Position numbers and translations under genes: made by a program
Source of the DNA: an uncultured Oscillospiraceae bacterium
Lineage (GTDB): Bacteria > Bacillota > Clostridia > Oscillospirales > Oscillospiraceae
Assembly (NCBI GenBank): GCA_947589545.1
Contig: CANQBA010000008.1
Coordinates: forward strand, 1 to 64,000
Direction of reading: 5' to 3'
Length of the DNA: 64,000 bases
The notes under the pieces: generated by a model
Told to the model about the DNA's origin: nothing
What the model saw: the letters and a program-made list of their open reading frames with translations, nothing else
Database searches by the model: none
Shown: in pieces, positions 7,833-17,738 of the stretch
Layout of the letters: each line of letters begins with the position of its first letter
How positions within the stretch are numbered: position 1 is the first letter of the stretch

Positions 7833-8041
7833 GGCTGGGCCTCCTTATACTGATTCCGGCAGGATTGCCGGGGATAGCGCCGCCACCGGCGGCGGGAGTG
7901 GGGTGTACGTAATGCGCCGGGGCTTCGGTGGGCCCTGCAGGGTGCGCGCGGGCAAGCCCCCGGGGAGTCCAGACGGGGTTTTCTCCCCTTGCTGCTTCCG
8001 TCCGCCCTGTAAGGGCGGAAACCTTATAAAAAACCGTCAGG
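7833..8041 (-). other. GC-rich argJ-argB spacer with hairpins
   Basis: This is the only long gap inside the arg operon (209 bases). It holds no credible gene. It contains TCCGCCC/GGGCGGA (8001-8019) and a GCCGCC/GGCGGC palindrome near 7879-7895. Neither is followed by a T run on the minus strand. It may be a processing or stabilising element, or a degenerate repeat; I see no riboswitch or T-box features. Confidence 0.4.
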
Positions 8042-9259
8042 TCAAGTCCGATAATCCCCGTTGATCTTCACATACTCATAGGTCAGATCGCAGCCCCAGG
8101 CTTCGGCGGAGGCGGGGCCGGCGTTGAGATTTACCAAAATATCGATCTCGTCCTCCAAAAGCACCTTTTTGGCCTCCTCCTCGGAGAAGGGGATCCCGGC
8201 GCCGTCCTTGCAGACGTCCACCTGTCCGGCTTTGGAGCGGAAGCTCACGTCCACCCGCTCCACGTCCACCTGCGCGCCGGAGTAGCCGATGGCGCACAGG
8301 ACACGGCCCCAGTTGGCGTCCGCGCCGAACATGGCGGCCTTGGTGAGACTGGAGCAGATGACGGCCTTGGCCACGGTCTTGGCGGTCTTGTCGTCGGCGG
8401 CCCCGGTGAGCAGACAGGTCACCAGCTTTGTGGCCCCCTCGCCGTCCTTGGCGATCATGCGGCACAGCTTCACGGTGACGGCGTGGAGGGCGGCGCAAAA
8501 GGCGTCGAAGTCCTCGCCCTCGGCCTCGATCGGCTTATTGCCCGCCAGGCCGTTAGCCAGCACGGCAAAGGTGTCGTTGGTGGAGGTGTCCCCGTCCACG
8601 CTGACCATGTTGAAGCTGGTCTTTACGTCCTCGGAAACGGCCTTTTGGAGCATTTCCGGGGTGATATCCACGTCAGTAGTGACCCACACCAGCATGGTGG
8701 CCATATTGGGGTGGATCATGCCGGAGCCCTTGGCGATGCCGCCCAGGCGGCACGTGACGCCGCCGATCTCAAACTCTACGGCGGCCTCCTTGGGTACGGT
8801 GTCCGTAGTCATGATAGCGTCCTCGGCAAGGTCGGAATGATCCCCCAATCCCGCCGTCAGCGCCTCCATGCCGCTTTCCATGGGCGCAAGGCTCATGGGC
8901 TGGCCGATGACGCCGGTGGAGCCCACGATCACATCATTGGCGGGGATGCCCGTATACCGCTCCACCAGGGCGCTCATGCCCTCGGCGATCTCCAGCCCGT
9001 TTACGTTGCAGGTGTTGGCGTTGCCGGAGTTGCAGATGACGGCCTGGGCGTGCCCGTCGGAAAGGTGGGCCTTCGTCACCTTGATCGGCGCGGATCGCAC
9101 AAGATTCGCGGTATAGACGGCGGCGGCGGCACAGCGCTTCTCACTGACGATCAGCGCCAGATCCCGCTTTTTGGAGCTGGCCTTGATGCCGCACCGGACG
9201 CCGTTTGCCCGAAAGCCCCGGGCGGCGCACACGCCGCCGGGAATATAGGTGATTTTCAT
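8042..9259 (-). CDS. argJ: Bifunctional ornithine acetyltransferase / N-acetylglutamate synthase
   Basis: This 405-residue enzyme transfers the acetyl group from acetylornithine to glutamate, recycling acetate in the cyclic arginine pathway. The protein is made as a precursor that cleaves itself before the Thr of NMATMLVW (motif GSGMIHPNMATML, around residue 185-190), giving alpha and beta chains. GSTGVIGQP and NSGNANTCN are typical alpha-chain motifs. GGGAGG precedes the ATG. No argA or argE is visible here, in agreement with a cyclic route. Confidence 0.95.
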   Translation of the reverse strand: MKITYIPGGVCAARGFRANGVRCGIKASSKKRDLALIVSEKRCAAAAVYTANLVRSAPIKVTKAHLSDGHAQAVICNSGNANTCNVNGLEIAEGMSALVERYTGIPANDVIVGSTGVIGQPMSLAPMESGMEALTAGLGDHSDLAEDAIMTTDTVPKEAAVEFEIGGVTCRLGGIAKGSGMIHPNMATMLVWVTTDVDITPEMLQKAVSEDVKTSFNMVSVDGDTSTNDTFAVLANGLAGNKPIEAEGEDFDAFCAALHAVTVKLCRMIAKDGEGATKLVTCLLTGAADDKTAKTVAKAVICSSLTKAAMFGADANWGRVLCAIGYSGAQVDVERVDVSFRSKAGQVDVCKDGAGIPFSEEEAKKVLLEDEIDILVNLNAGPASAEAWGCDLTYEYVKINGDYRT

Positions 9260-9289
9260 TATTTTTTACCTCCCAAAGGGGATTCAGGT

Positions 9290-9703
9290 TCATATAACCA
9301 TCAGCAAAGTCCCCGCGGCGATGAGGGCACAGCCGAGGAGGGACTTGGGGGTGAATTTCTCATGGAGAAAGACGAAGGCCAGAATCAGCGTCAGCACCAC
9401 GCTCAATTTGTCCACCGGCACCACCTTGGATGCCTCGCCGATCTTCAAAGCGTGGTAGTAGCACAGCCACGACGCGCCGGTGGCAAGGCCGGAGAGGATG
9501 AGAAAGAGCCAGCTTTTCCGGCTGATCGACCCGATCCCGGTCTGGGCGCCGGTGATGAACACCATGCCCCAGGCCATCGCCAGCACCACCACGGTTCGGA
9601 TAGCCGTAGCCAGGTTTGAATTGACGTCCTCGATGCCCACCTTGGCCAGGATCGACGTCAGCGCCGCGAAAATGGCGGAGCCAAGAGCGAACAGAAACCA
9701 CAT
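9290..9703 (-). CDS. EamA-family (DMT) half-size transporter
   Basis: This 137-residue protein has about five membrane helices, one EamA repeat rather than the usual two. ASILAKVGIEDVNSNLATAIRT near the start and LHEKFTPKSLLGCALIAAG at the end are typical of this short DMT subfamily, which should work as a dimer. The substrate is unknown. It lies inside the arg operon between the GNAT gene and argJ, so export of an arginine-pathway metabolite or amino acid is possible (inference). The start at 9703 has an AGAGGTG site seven bases upstream. Confidence 0.75.
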   Translation of the reverse strand: MWFLFALGSAIFAALTSILAKVGIEDVNSNLATAIRTVVVLAMAWGMVFITGAQTGIGSISRKSWLFLILSGLATGASWLCYYHALKIGEASKVVPVDKLSVVLTLILAFVFLHEKFTPKSLLGCALIAAGTLLMVI

Positions 9704-9764
9704 ACATTTCACCTCTGCCTTTGAATGCTTTCCGGCCCCGGCCATGTGCCGGAAATGCCGAAAA

Positions 9765-10211
9765 TCACCGTATCTTTTTGAAAAGCCGCGCGCTCCAAAA
9801 CTCCATGCCAAGCTCGTCAATGTAGAAGTGGAGAATGGCGCGGTAATTTTTGGAGGCAGTGCCAAGCATGAGCATATCCACATCGGGTGAGACCACGGTT
9901 TCCATGTATTGGAACAGCATCCTTCCGATGCCTCGGCCGCGAAATTCGGGCTTAACGTACAGCTCCTCGATCTCAAAGAAGCTCGTGCCGGCCTCATAGA
10001 TACTGGTGGTCTTTTCTGTGAGCTCTTTATGACCGAATAAGTAACCCACCACCGCGCCGTTTTCAAGGGCGAGAAAAATCCTGTTTCCCTTTAGATTGTC
10101 CAGGGTGTTTTTGTAGTAGCCGTGGCAGCAATTCTCCTTCTCCCAATCCTCGGAGAGTGAGATAAGCTGTCCGGCGACCTCCTCGGTCAATTCAGTCTCT
10201 TTGACGACCAT
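9765..10211 (-). CDS. GNAT-family N-acetyltransferase
   Basis: This 148-residue single-domain acetyl-CoA-dependent transferase has the acetyl-CoA pyrophosphate loop EFRGRGIGRML (motif RxGxGxxL) at about residues 92-105, preceded by the FEIEELYVKP strand. The substrate is not evident. Its position directly after argC (one-base gap) inside the arg operon might suggest an N-acetylglutamate synthase, but the sequence looks like a generic GNAT with FYxxxGM-type C-terminus (FYIDELGMEFWS), and argJ already supplies acetylglutamate. Confidence 0.8.
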   Translation of the reverse strand: MVVKETELTEEVAGQLISLSEDWEKENCCHGYYKNTLDNLKGNRIFLALENGAVVGYLFGHKELTEKTTSIYEAGTSFFEIEELYVKPEFRGRGIGRMLFQYMETVVSPDVDMLMLGTASKNYRAILHFYIDELGMEFWSARLFKKIR

Positions 10212-10212
10212 T

Positions 10213-11145
10213 TTACACGTTCAGTCCCGTCAGCTCGTCCACGCCCATTAGGATATTCATGTTCTGCACCGCCGCGCCGGAGGCGCCCTTGCCGAGATTG
10301 TCGAAGAGGGCGGTGACGGTGACGCGCTGGTCGCTGCCGGCGACGATGAGCATCAGGTCGTCCCGGCCGGCGAAGGCGTTGGCGTCGATCATGGGGGTTC
10401 CCCAATTCAAAGGGGCCACGTTGATGAGGCGTTGGTACTGATACCAGTCGTCCAATGCCTCCCGGATTTTCTTCGCGTTGGGGCATCCCGGCAAAAGATC
10501 GGTGTGGAGGGTGACGGTGGTGGCCATGCCCTTGTAGTAGTCGTCCACGATGGGTGCGAAGACCGGGGCGCGGATGAGGCCGCAGATCTTCTGCATTTCG
10601 GGAAGGTGCTTATGGGCCTGGGTGAGGCCGTAGATCCGGGGGGCATTAAGATTCACGGGCTTTTCAGGGTTTTCGTAGTCCGCGATCATCCTCTTGCCGC
10701 CGCCGGAGTAGCCGGTAAGGGAGAAGCAGCTGAGGGGGGTATCCGCCGGAACCAGACCCAGCTTTACCAGGGGGTAGACCGAGGCGATGAAGCCCGTGGC
10801 GTGACAGCCGGGGTTGGCGATACGCGTCCCCGTCTCAATGGCGGTACGGCGACCGTCGTCCAGCTCCGCAAAGCCGTAGGCCCAGCCCTCCGCCGTGCGG
10901 TGGGCGGTGGAGGCGTCGATGACCCGGACAGTGGGGTTTTCGATCATGGATACCGCCTCCCGGGCCGCGTCGTCGGGCAGGCACAGAAAGGCGATGTCGC
11001 AGCTGTTCAGCGCGTCCTTCCGGGCGGCCGGATCCTTGCGCCGCGCCTCCGGCAGGGTGACCAGGGTCAGATCCCGCCGGCCCGCCAGCCGCTCATAGAT
11101 CTGCAGGCCGGTGGTCCCGGCAGAGCCGTCGATGTAAACCTTCAT
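10213..11145 (-). CDS. argC: N-acetyl-gamma-glutamyl-phosphate reductase
   Basis: This 310-residue enzyme reduces N-acetylglutamyl phosphate to the semialdehyde using NADPH. It is the short (type 2) form. DGSAGTTGLQIYERL at the N-terminus is the NADP Rossmann turn, and ANPGCHATGF holds the catalytic Cys (about residue 113). GYSGGGK follows as in the family. The start overlaps the argH stop by four bases. It belongs to the arg operon. Confidence 0.94.
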   Translation of the reverse strand: MKVYIDGSAGTTGLQIYERLAGRRDLTLVTLPEARRKDPAARKDALNSCDIAFLCLPDDAAREAVSMIENPTVRVIDASTAHRTAEGWAYGFAELDDGRRTAIETGTRIANPGCHATGFIASVYPLVKLGLVPADTPLSCFSLTGYSGGGKRMIADYENPEKPVNLNAPRIYGLTQAHKHLPEMQKICGLIRAPVFAPIVDDYYKGMATTVTLHTDLLPGCPNAKKIREALDDWYQYQRLINVAPLNWGTPMIDANAFAGRDDLMLIVAGSDQRVTVTALFDNLGKGASGAAVQNMNILMGVDELTGLNV

Positions 11146-12515
11146 CCGATCTGCCTCCTTACGTACTCGATCTGCCGCTCCACGCTCTCGGGGGTGGGGC
11201 CGCCGTAGGAGGTACGGCGGAGAAGGCAGCTGTCGATATTGATGGCCTCATAGAGCGTTTCGTCAAAAAGCTCGCTCCTGGCACGGTACGCCTCCAGGGG
11301 AAGCTCCTCCAAGGTGACGCCCTTTTGGGTACATTCGGCCACCAGCTCGCCGGTGAGCTTGTAGGCAGTGCGGAAGGGCATCCCCTTCCCCACCAGCCAG
11401 TCCGCCAGGTCTGTGGCGTTGATGAAGCCCAGCCCGGCGGCCTTCCGCATGTTCTCCGGCAGGAAGGTCAGGGTGCCCACCATGGGGGCGCAGACGGTGA
11501 GGCAGGCGTCCACGGTGTCGAAGGCGTCGAAAACAAGCTCCTTGTCCTCCTGCATGTCCTTGTTGTACGCAAGGGGCAGGCCCTTGAGCATAGTGAGCAG
11601 CGCCATCAGATCCCCGTAGACCCGGCCGGTCTTGCCGCGAGTCAGCTCCGCCATATCGGGGTTTTTCTTCTGGGGCATGATGGAGGAGCCGGTGGAGTAG
11701 GCGTCACTGAGCCGGACGAATTTAAATTCCCAGCTGGACCAGAGGATCAGCTCCTCGGAGAGACGGGAGAGATGGGTCATGACAAGGCTCAGGGCGGCGG
11801 CCAGCTCCACGCAGAAGTCCCGGTCGGACACGCCGTCCAGGGAATTCTCCGCCACGCTGTCAAAGCCCAGAAGCGATGCCTCCATCTGCCGGTCGGTGTC
11901 GTAGGTGGTGCCCGCCAGGGCGCAGCAGCCGATGGGCGAGACGTTCATCCGCGCCTTGGCGTCGGTGAGGCGGCCCAGATCCCGGAGGGCCATCATGGCG
12001 TAGGCCATCAGGTGGTGGCCCATGGTGACGGGCTGGGCCCGCTGGAGGTGAGTATACCCCGGCATCACCATGGCGCGGGCCTCCTCCGCCCGGTCACAGA
12101 GGGTGAGGATGAACCTTTTCAAAAGGCCCGCGGTGGTATCCACCCGGCCCCGCAGATATATACGGGTATCCAGCGCCACCTGATCGTTGCGGCTGCGGGC
12201 GGTATGGAGGCGCTTGCCCGGCTCGCCGATGCGCTCCGTCAGGGTCTGCTCCACGAAGGTGTGGATATCCTCGGCCTCCGGGTCGATCTTCAGCGCACCG
12301 GCGTCCAGATCGGCCAGGATCCCGGTGAGGCCCGCCACGATGGCTTCGGCGTCCCGGGGGGAGATGATATTTTGAGCCGCCAGCATTTTGGCGTGGGCGA
12401 TAGAGCCCGTGATGTCCTCCCGGGCCATGCGGGAGTCCACGCGGATGGAGCGGTTGAAGTCCTCGGCGGCCTCGTCGATGGCGCCGGAGGCGAGGCCGGA
12501 CCAGAGCTTGGGCAT
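11142..12515 (-). CDS. argH: Argininosuccinate lyase
   Basis: This 457-residue member of the fumarase/aspartase superfamily splits argininosuccinate into arginine and fumarate. The family signature GSSIMPQKKNPD (about residues 277-288) with its mobile-loop Ser is intact, as are HTARSRNDQV and GYTHLQRAQP. Expected as a homotetramer in the cytosol. It follows argG after a 98-base gap that holds a palindrome. Confidence 0.96.
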   Translation of the reverse strand: MPKLWSGLASGAIDEAAEDFNRSIRVDSRMAREDITGSIAHAKMLAAQNIISPRDAEAIVAGLTGILADLDAGALKIDPEAEDIHTFVEQTLTERIGEPGKRLHTARSRNDQVALDTRIYLRGRVDTTAGLLKRFILTLCDRAEEARAMVMPGYTHLQRAQPVTMGHHLMAYAMMALRDLGRLTDAKARMNVSPIGCCALAGTTYDTDRQMEASLLGFDSVAENSLDGVSDRDFCVELAAALSLVMTHLSRLSEELILWSSWEFKFVRLSDAYSTGSSIMPQKKNPDMAELTRGKTGRVYGDLMALLTMLKGLPLAYNKDMQEDKELVFDAFDTVDACLTVCAPMVGTLTFLPENMRKAAGLGFINATDLADWLVGKGMPFRTAYKLTGELVAECTQKGVTLEELPLEAYRARSELFDETLYEAINIDSCLLRRTSYGGPTPESVERQIEYVRRQIG

Positions 12516-12557
12516 ACGGATGCCTCCTTTGGGATATGGGTATTAAAAACGGGGAAC

Positions 12558-12579
12558 GGGCCGCCAAGAGAGGCGGCCC
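12558..12579. repeat. GGGCCGCC palindrome between argG and argH
   Basis: GGGCCGCC (12558-12565) and GGCGGCCC (12572-12579) form an 8-bp stem with a six-base loop. On the minus strand GTTTTT follows eight bases later, so partial termination between argG and argH is possible. Its flank CCCTACA and stem resemble small palindromic repeats seen in Oscillospiraceae genomes, and it shares its stem with 1528-1550. Confidence 0.55.
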
Positions 12580-12613
12580 CTACAAAATCTTTTGAGAGCT
12601 ATGCCCTTTTCAA

Positions 12614-13840
<1,227 letters not shown>

Positions 13841-13876
13841 GGGTGATCCCTCCGCAGGTATTTTGTTTGTAGTGCC

Positions 13877-13905
13877 ATTATGGGGCTTTTTTGCGGAAAA
13901 GTCAA
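13877..13905 (-). promoter_or_regulatory. Promoter of the arg operon
   Basis: On the minus strand: TTGACT (13905-13900), 17 bases, CATAAT (13882-13877). It points to argG and fits sigma-A. Confidence 0.78.
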
Positions 13906-13915
13906 GGATTATTCA
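13902..13915. promoter_or_regulatory. Candidate ArgR (ARG box) operator over the -35 box
   Basis: TCAAGGATTATTCA agrees at 11 of 14 positions with the ArgR/AhrC half-operator TGAATWWWWATTCA. It overlaps the argG -35 box, where binding would repress. A closer match (13 of 14), TGAAAAATTATTCA, lies at 14038-14051, about 130 bases further upstream, overlapping the stop of the neighbouring sulfatase gene; two-site ArgR binding is possible. Confidence 0.4.
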
Positions 13916-14044
13916 TCTATCCATTTCGATTTGTAAAACAAACGAAGCCCCCGGCGGGCCGGGGGCGGATTTTGGGTAGATTGGCGCTTTCCCCTCCCAT
14001 TTTGAGCGGGCGGGAAAGAAAGAATATTCTGAATCGGTGAAAAA

Positions 14045-16087
14045 TTATTCATTCTCCGCCGCCGGAGGGAGCGTGACCAGCGCGCCCACGGCCTCGGAGA
14101 GCGCGGGGCCGTTGGGGGTGGCCTGGGCCACGGAGATCACCCGGTACCCGTCCTTGAATTTGCCGGGGGCGTAGAGGTTGGTGACCCGGGCCGTCAGAAC
14201 GCCGGACTCCGGGCGCTCCGTCTCCAGCCGCTTCCCGTCCAGGGTGATGACGCTGTAATCGGTGAAATTGCGGCCGTAGACGAAAAGCCGGTCGTCCTCA
14301 TACCGCCAGGAGTCGATGACCACGGGCTCCACGCCCATGCGCAGATTGGTGGCGGTGAAGGGGCATTTACCGCCGCAGCAGTACCAGTCGCCGGCCAGCA
14401 TGTCGTACTCCAAGAGGTTCAGACCCTCCTCGTAGTCCTCAGAATCCCGCATCTGCTGGTGGTAGCGGGTGATGAGGCCGGGGCTCATGCCCAGATCGGC
14501 CAGGACGCGAGGGTAGAGCTGGTAGGCGTACAGATCCTCGTCCCGCTGGGGCAGGCGCAGATTTGTCCACATGACGTACTCGGTCTGGAAGATGTCGCCG
14601 TTCTCCAGCTGGTCGGAGCCGATGGAGAAGGAGGGCAGATGGTCGCCGTAGAGCACCAGCACCGTGGGTTCGGCCCGGCGGGAGAGGGCGGCGACAAGGT
14701 CGCCGATGAATTCGTCCGTCTCGGAGAGCTGGGAGATATAGTAGGCCAGGGCCTCCTGCTCGTCGGGCTCGTCGGCCCAGGTGACGTCCAGATCCTCCAT
14801 GTCCTCGCTGTCCACGCCCCGCTGATATTTGCCGTGGCCCTGGACGGTAATGGTGAAGACGAAATCCTGCCCCGGCGTGGCGTCCATCGCCTTGAGGATC
14901 TCGCCGGTGAGGATGCTGTCGCGGCACCAGCCGATGGGGTTGAACTCCACCCCGTCCATGTACTCGATGGAGGTAAAGCTGTCAAAACCCAGCTGGGCGA
15001 AGACCTTGTCCCGGTCGTAGAAGGCTCCGGTGTTGTTGTGGATGGCTGCGCCGGTGTAGCCCAGGGTCTTCAGATCCCACACCACCGTTTCGCAGGCCCG
15101 GTCCCGGAGGGTGGTCTTGTAGGGGTACTCCCCCAGGCCCAGGAAGTCCAGGCTCATGCCGCTGAGGATCTCGAACTCCGTGTTGGCGGTGCCGGCCCCC
15201 ACGGAGGGGACGGTGAGGAAGCCGGAGGAGAAGCCGTCCCGGAGGCGGGTGAAGTTGGGGATGGGGTTCTCCGTAAATTCCACGTCGTCCAAGTAGCTCA
15301 CGTCGAAGAAGGACTCCAGCTGGACGAAGAGGATATTGGGCCGCAGCTCCGGCTGCGCCTCCTCCTTCAGGTTGCCCACCATCCAGTTGACGGCGGAGCG
15401 GGAATAGAAATCGGGCCGGGAGACGCCCCGGTCGAAGGTACCGGTGGTAAAGCAGTAGACAAAGCCGTAGCGGGCGTAAGCGTCGGCGATGTTGGAGAAG
15501 GTCTTCTCCCGGGACTCCTCATGGCCCACCACCGTCAGGCTGTAGGCCCCCACGGCCAGAAGGACGGAGCCGGCGATGAGCACCGAGGCCATCCGCAGGC
15601 GCACGGGGTGTTTGGCGGCATGTATGTAGGCCAGCACGAGGCCCGTCACCGCGGCGATCACGGCCAGCGCCAGCAGGACGATCTGCCAGATCTCCAGGTA
15701 GATGGTAAAGATGGCGGTGGCCGAGGGGATCAGGGTGAGGTCGGTGGGGCTGAAGGGCGTCACCCGGAAAAGGAGCATCCCGGCGTTGACAAGGCCGCAC
15801 AGGAGCCAGAAGCCGGAAAACAGGATGAGCCAGAAGGAGCGCTTCTTGAAAAGGTGCGCCAGGGAGAGGGTGGACAGTACGATCAGCATCCCGGCGGCGA
15901 AATTCAGCGGGTGGGTAAAGAGAAAGACGAGCCCCCGGATCAGGGAGTGGCGGGAGGCCATCTCGATGAACAGCGTCTCGATAAAGGCCAGGGCGGCGGT
16001 GGTGATAACAGGGTGCTCCTCCACCGCGCGGGCAAGCTTTTCCGTCAGGCGCTTCCAAATGCCCCTGACGGCGGCCGGTTTTGGCAT
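14045..16087 (-). CDS. LTA synthase family membrane sulfatase
   Basis: This 680-residue protein has about five N-terminal membrane helices (within residues 20-210) followed by an extracellular alkaline-phosphatase/sulfatase domain. Seen are PNILFVQLESFFDV (metal-binding Glu), GAGTANTEFE with the nucleophile Thr, and YGDHLPSF (metal ligands). Family members transfer glycerol phosphate from phosphatidylglycerol or act as phosphoglycerol transferases on other glycans. The C-terminal part (about 560-680) is an extra beta-rich region. GGAGGTGAGAGCTC precedes the ATG. It stands alone, upstream of the arg operon. Confidence 0.88.
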   Translation of the reverse strand: MPKPAAVRGIWKRLTEKLARAVEEHPVITTAALAFIETLFIEMASRHSLIRGLVFLFTHPLNFAAGMLIVLSTLSLAHLFKKRSFWLILFSGFWLLCGLVNAGMLLFRVTPFSPTDLTLIPSATAIFTIYLEIWQIVLLALAVIAAVTGLVLAYIHAAKHPVRLRMASVLIAGSVLLAVGAYSLTVVGHEESREKTFSNIADAYARYGFVYCFTTGTFDRGVSRPDFYSRSAVNWMVGNLKEEAQPELRPNILFVQLESFFDVSYLDDVEFTENPIPNFTRLRDGFSSGFLTVPSVGAGTANTEFEILSGMSLDFLGLGEYPYKTTLRDRACETVVWDLKTLGYTGAAIHNNTGAFYDRDKVFAQLGFDSFTSIEYMDGVEFNPIGWCRDSILTGEILKAMDATPGQDFVFTITVQGHGKYQRGVDSEDMEDLDVTWADEPDEQEALAYYISQLSETDEFIGDLVAALSRRAEPTVLVLYGDHLPSFSIGSDQLENGDIFQTEYVMWTNLRLPQRDEDLYAYQLYPRVLADLGMSPGLITRYHQQMRDSEDYEEGLNLLEYDMLAGDWYCCGGKCPFTATNLRMGVEPVVIDSWRYEDDRLFVYGRNFTDYSVITLDGKRLETERPESGVLTARVTNLYAPGKFKDGYRVISVAQATPNGPALSEAVGALVTLPPAAENE

Positions 16088-16251
16088 GAGCTCTCACCTC
16101 CGAAAACCCTTGAAGTCGTTACAGCTGACGAAGCCGCCCCTTATGATAGCAAACCGGGCGGCGAATTGCAAGGACGGAAAGATTAAAGATTCGTTAACTT
16201 TGCCCCGTTTTCTCCATTAAGTGGCGAAAAATGTTTGTTATTTCCATTTCT

Positions 16252-16280
16252 TTGACATTTCCCGGCGGATGGTTTATACT
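16252..16280 (+). promoter_or_regulatory. Promoter of the peroxiredoxin gene
   Basis: TTGACA (16252-16257), 17 bases, TATACT (16275-16280). It points to the gene starting at 16337. Confidence 0.82.
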
Positions 16281-16336
16281 GGAGGGGCGAAAAGCGCACA
16301 GGTCAATCATCATTTTACTTTCAGGGAGGGGTTCTT

Positions 16337-16795
16337 ATGCTCGCACAGGGAATGAAAGCGCCGGACTTCACGCTTTCGGACAAGGACGGCAACAGCGTCT
16401 CGCTGGCCGATTTCAGGGGCCGCCGGGTGGTGGTCTATTTCTATCCCAAGGACTCAACGCCGGGGTGCACCCGTCAGGCCTGCGCCTTCGCCGCGGCCTG
16501 GGGGCAGTATCAGGCGCTGGGCGTGCCGGTCATCGGCATCAGCCGGGACAGCGCGGCCTCTCACGCCCGGTTCGCGGAGAAGAACGGCCTGCCCTTCCTC
16601 CTGCTCTCGGATCCTGAGCGCACCGCCATCGAGGGCTTCGGGGTGTGGCAGGAGAAGAAGAACTACGGCACGGTGACCATGGGCGTGGTGCGCACCAGCT
16701 TTGTCATCGGCCCCGACGGGGTCGTCGAGAAGGTCTTCCCCAACGCAAAGCCCGACACCAACGCCGCGGAGATCCTGGACTATCTCAGGGGGTGA
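16337..16795 (+). CDS. bcp: Thioredoxin-dependent thiol peroxidase (Bcp/PrxQ type)
   Basis: This 152-residue peroxiredoxin reduces hydroperoxides. The motif YPKDSTPGCTRQAC holds the peroxidatic Cys44 and, five residues later, Cys49, the resolving Cys of the BCP subfamily. Length and the C-terminal GVVRTSFVIGPDG segment are typical. AGGGAGGGG precedes the ATG and a good promoter lies upstream. The next gene starts four bases after the stop, so both are probably cotranscribed. In an anaerobe this serves oxidative-stress defence. Confidence 0.93.
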   Translation: MLAQGMKAPDFTLSDKDGNSVSLADFRGRRVVVYFYPKDSTPGCTRQACAFAAAWGQYQALGVPVIGISRDSAASHARFAEKNGLPFLLLSDPERTAIEGFGVWQEKKNYGTVTMGVVRTSFVIGPDGVVEKVFPNAKPDTNAAEILDYLRG

Positions 16796-16799
16796 ACAC

Positions 16800-17657
16800 A
16801 TGCCGCTGAAGCTTCTGCGGGGCGAAAAGGGCGTCAAGGGGCCGCTCCCGCCGCTCAGGGCCGGGGACGAGCCGGGGCTGACGGAGGCGTATCTGCGTCT
16901 CTTTGAGCGGGAGGCCGGGCGGCCGCGCCGCGGCGTAGAGACGGGCCTTCTGGGGCTGGACGCCGGGTTCACCGTGGAGCGTTCCCTGCGTATCGCCGTC
17001 CGGGCCGCCAGCATCTATCTGCGCTCCCACGAGGCGGACATCACCGTCTGGGTGCCGGAGGGGCGGCTGGAGGCGGACTTTTCCGTGGAACTGGCGCAGT
17101 ACATCGCCCGGCGGTACACCGGCGGGCCGGGCCTTTTCGGCCAGAGCTGGTCCCGGACGCCGGCCGCGGAGGCCTTTAACGCCGCCCCCGGGGAGGAGCG
17201 CGGCCAGGGCGGGACACCCGGGAAAAGGAGCGCCAGAGCGGAGCGGGACGGGATCTGCTACGCCGCCGCTCCGCTGGGGAAGGGGCTCGACCTTGACGAC
17301 CTGATCCGAAAGACGGACGCCGGATTTTCCGAGACGCTTCTGGGGCTCATCGACAAAAGCGGGCGGAAGGACGCGGAGGTCTACAAGGCCGCCAACATCG
17401 ACAGGAAGCTCTTTTCCAAGATCCGCTCCAACCCCGCCTACCGCCCTTCCAAGGCCACGGCCCTGGCCCTGGCCTTCGCCCTCCGGCTGGATCTTGCCCA
17501 GACGCGGGATCTCATCGGCAGGGCGGGCTATTCCCTGACCCACGCCAGCGTCATGGACATCATCGTGGAATATTACATTGAAACTAAAAACTACGATATT
17601 TTCGCCCTGAACGAGACGCTCTTTCGGTACGACCAGCCGCTTCTGGGCGGGGCGTGA
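16800..17657 (+). CDS. Macro-domain-derived protein with conserved C-terminal domain
   Basis: This is a 285-residue protein. The N-terminal third (about residues 48-105, ERSLRIAVRAASIYL then DITVWVPEG) matches only the last helix and strand of macro (ADP-ribose-binding) domains; the glycine-rich ligand loops are absent. A low-complexity linker (about 125-160) leads to the C-terminal domain (about 175-285: FSETLLGLIDKSGRK, ANIDRKLFSKIRSNP, IVEYYIETKNYDIF) that normally follows a full macro domain in Clostridia and looks like a helical XRE-type fold. The start ATG 16800 follows AGGGGGTG and the bcp stop. A VWA gene follows, as often for this family. Confidence 0.6.
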   Translation: MPLKLLRGEKGVKGPLPPLRAGDEPGLTEAYLRLFEREAGRPRRGVETGLLGLDAGFTVERSLRIAVRAASIYLRSHEADITVWVPEGRLEADFSVELAQYIARRYTGGPGLFGQSWSRTPAAEAFNAAPGEERGQGGTPGKRSARAERDGICYAAAPLGKGLDLDDLIRKTDAGFSETLLGLIDKSGRKDAEVYKAANIDRKLFSKIRSNPAYRPSKATALALAFALRLDLAQTRDLIGRAGYSLTHASVMDIIVEYYIETKNYDIFALNETLFRYDQPLLGGA

Positions 17658-17738
17658 TGAAATGTCGCTTTTCGAGCGACCGAAATTCCCCTTTTCTTTG
17701 GTATCATGGGATCATCAAAGAAAAGGAGGTCATGAAAA

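Noticed and set aside
7833..8041. Riboswitch or T-box in the argJ-argB gap.
   Set aside because: No T-box bulge (TGGNACC), no terminator/antiterminator pair with a T run, and it lies mid-operon.
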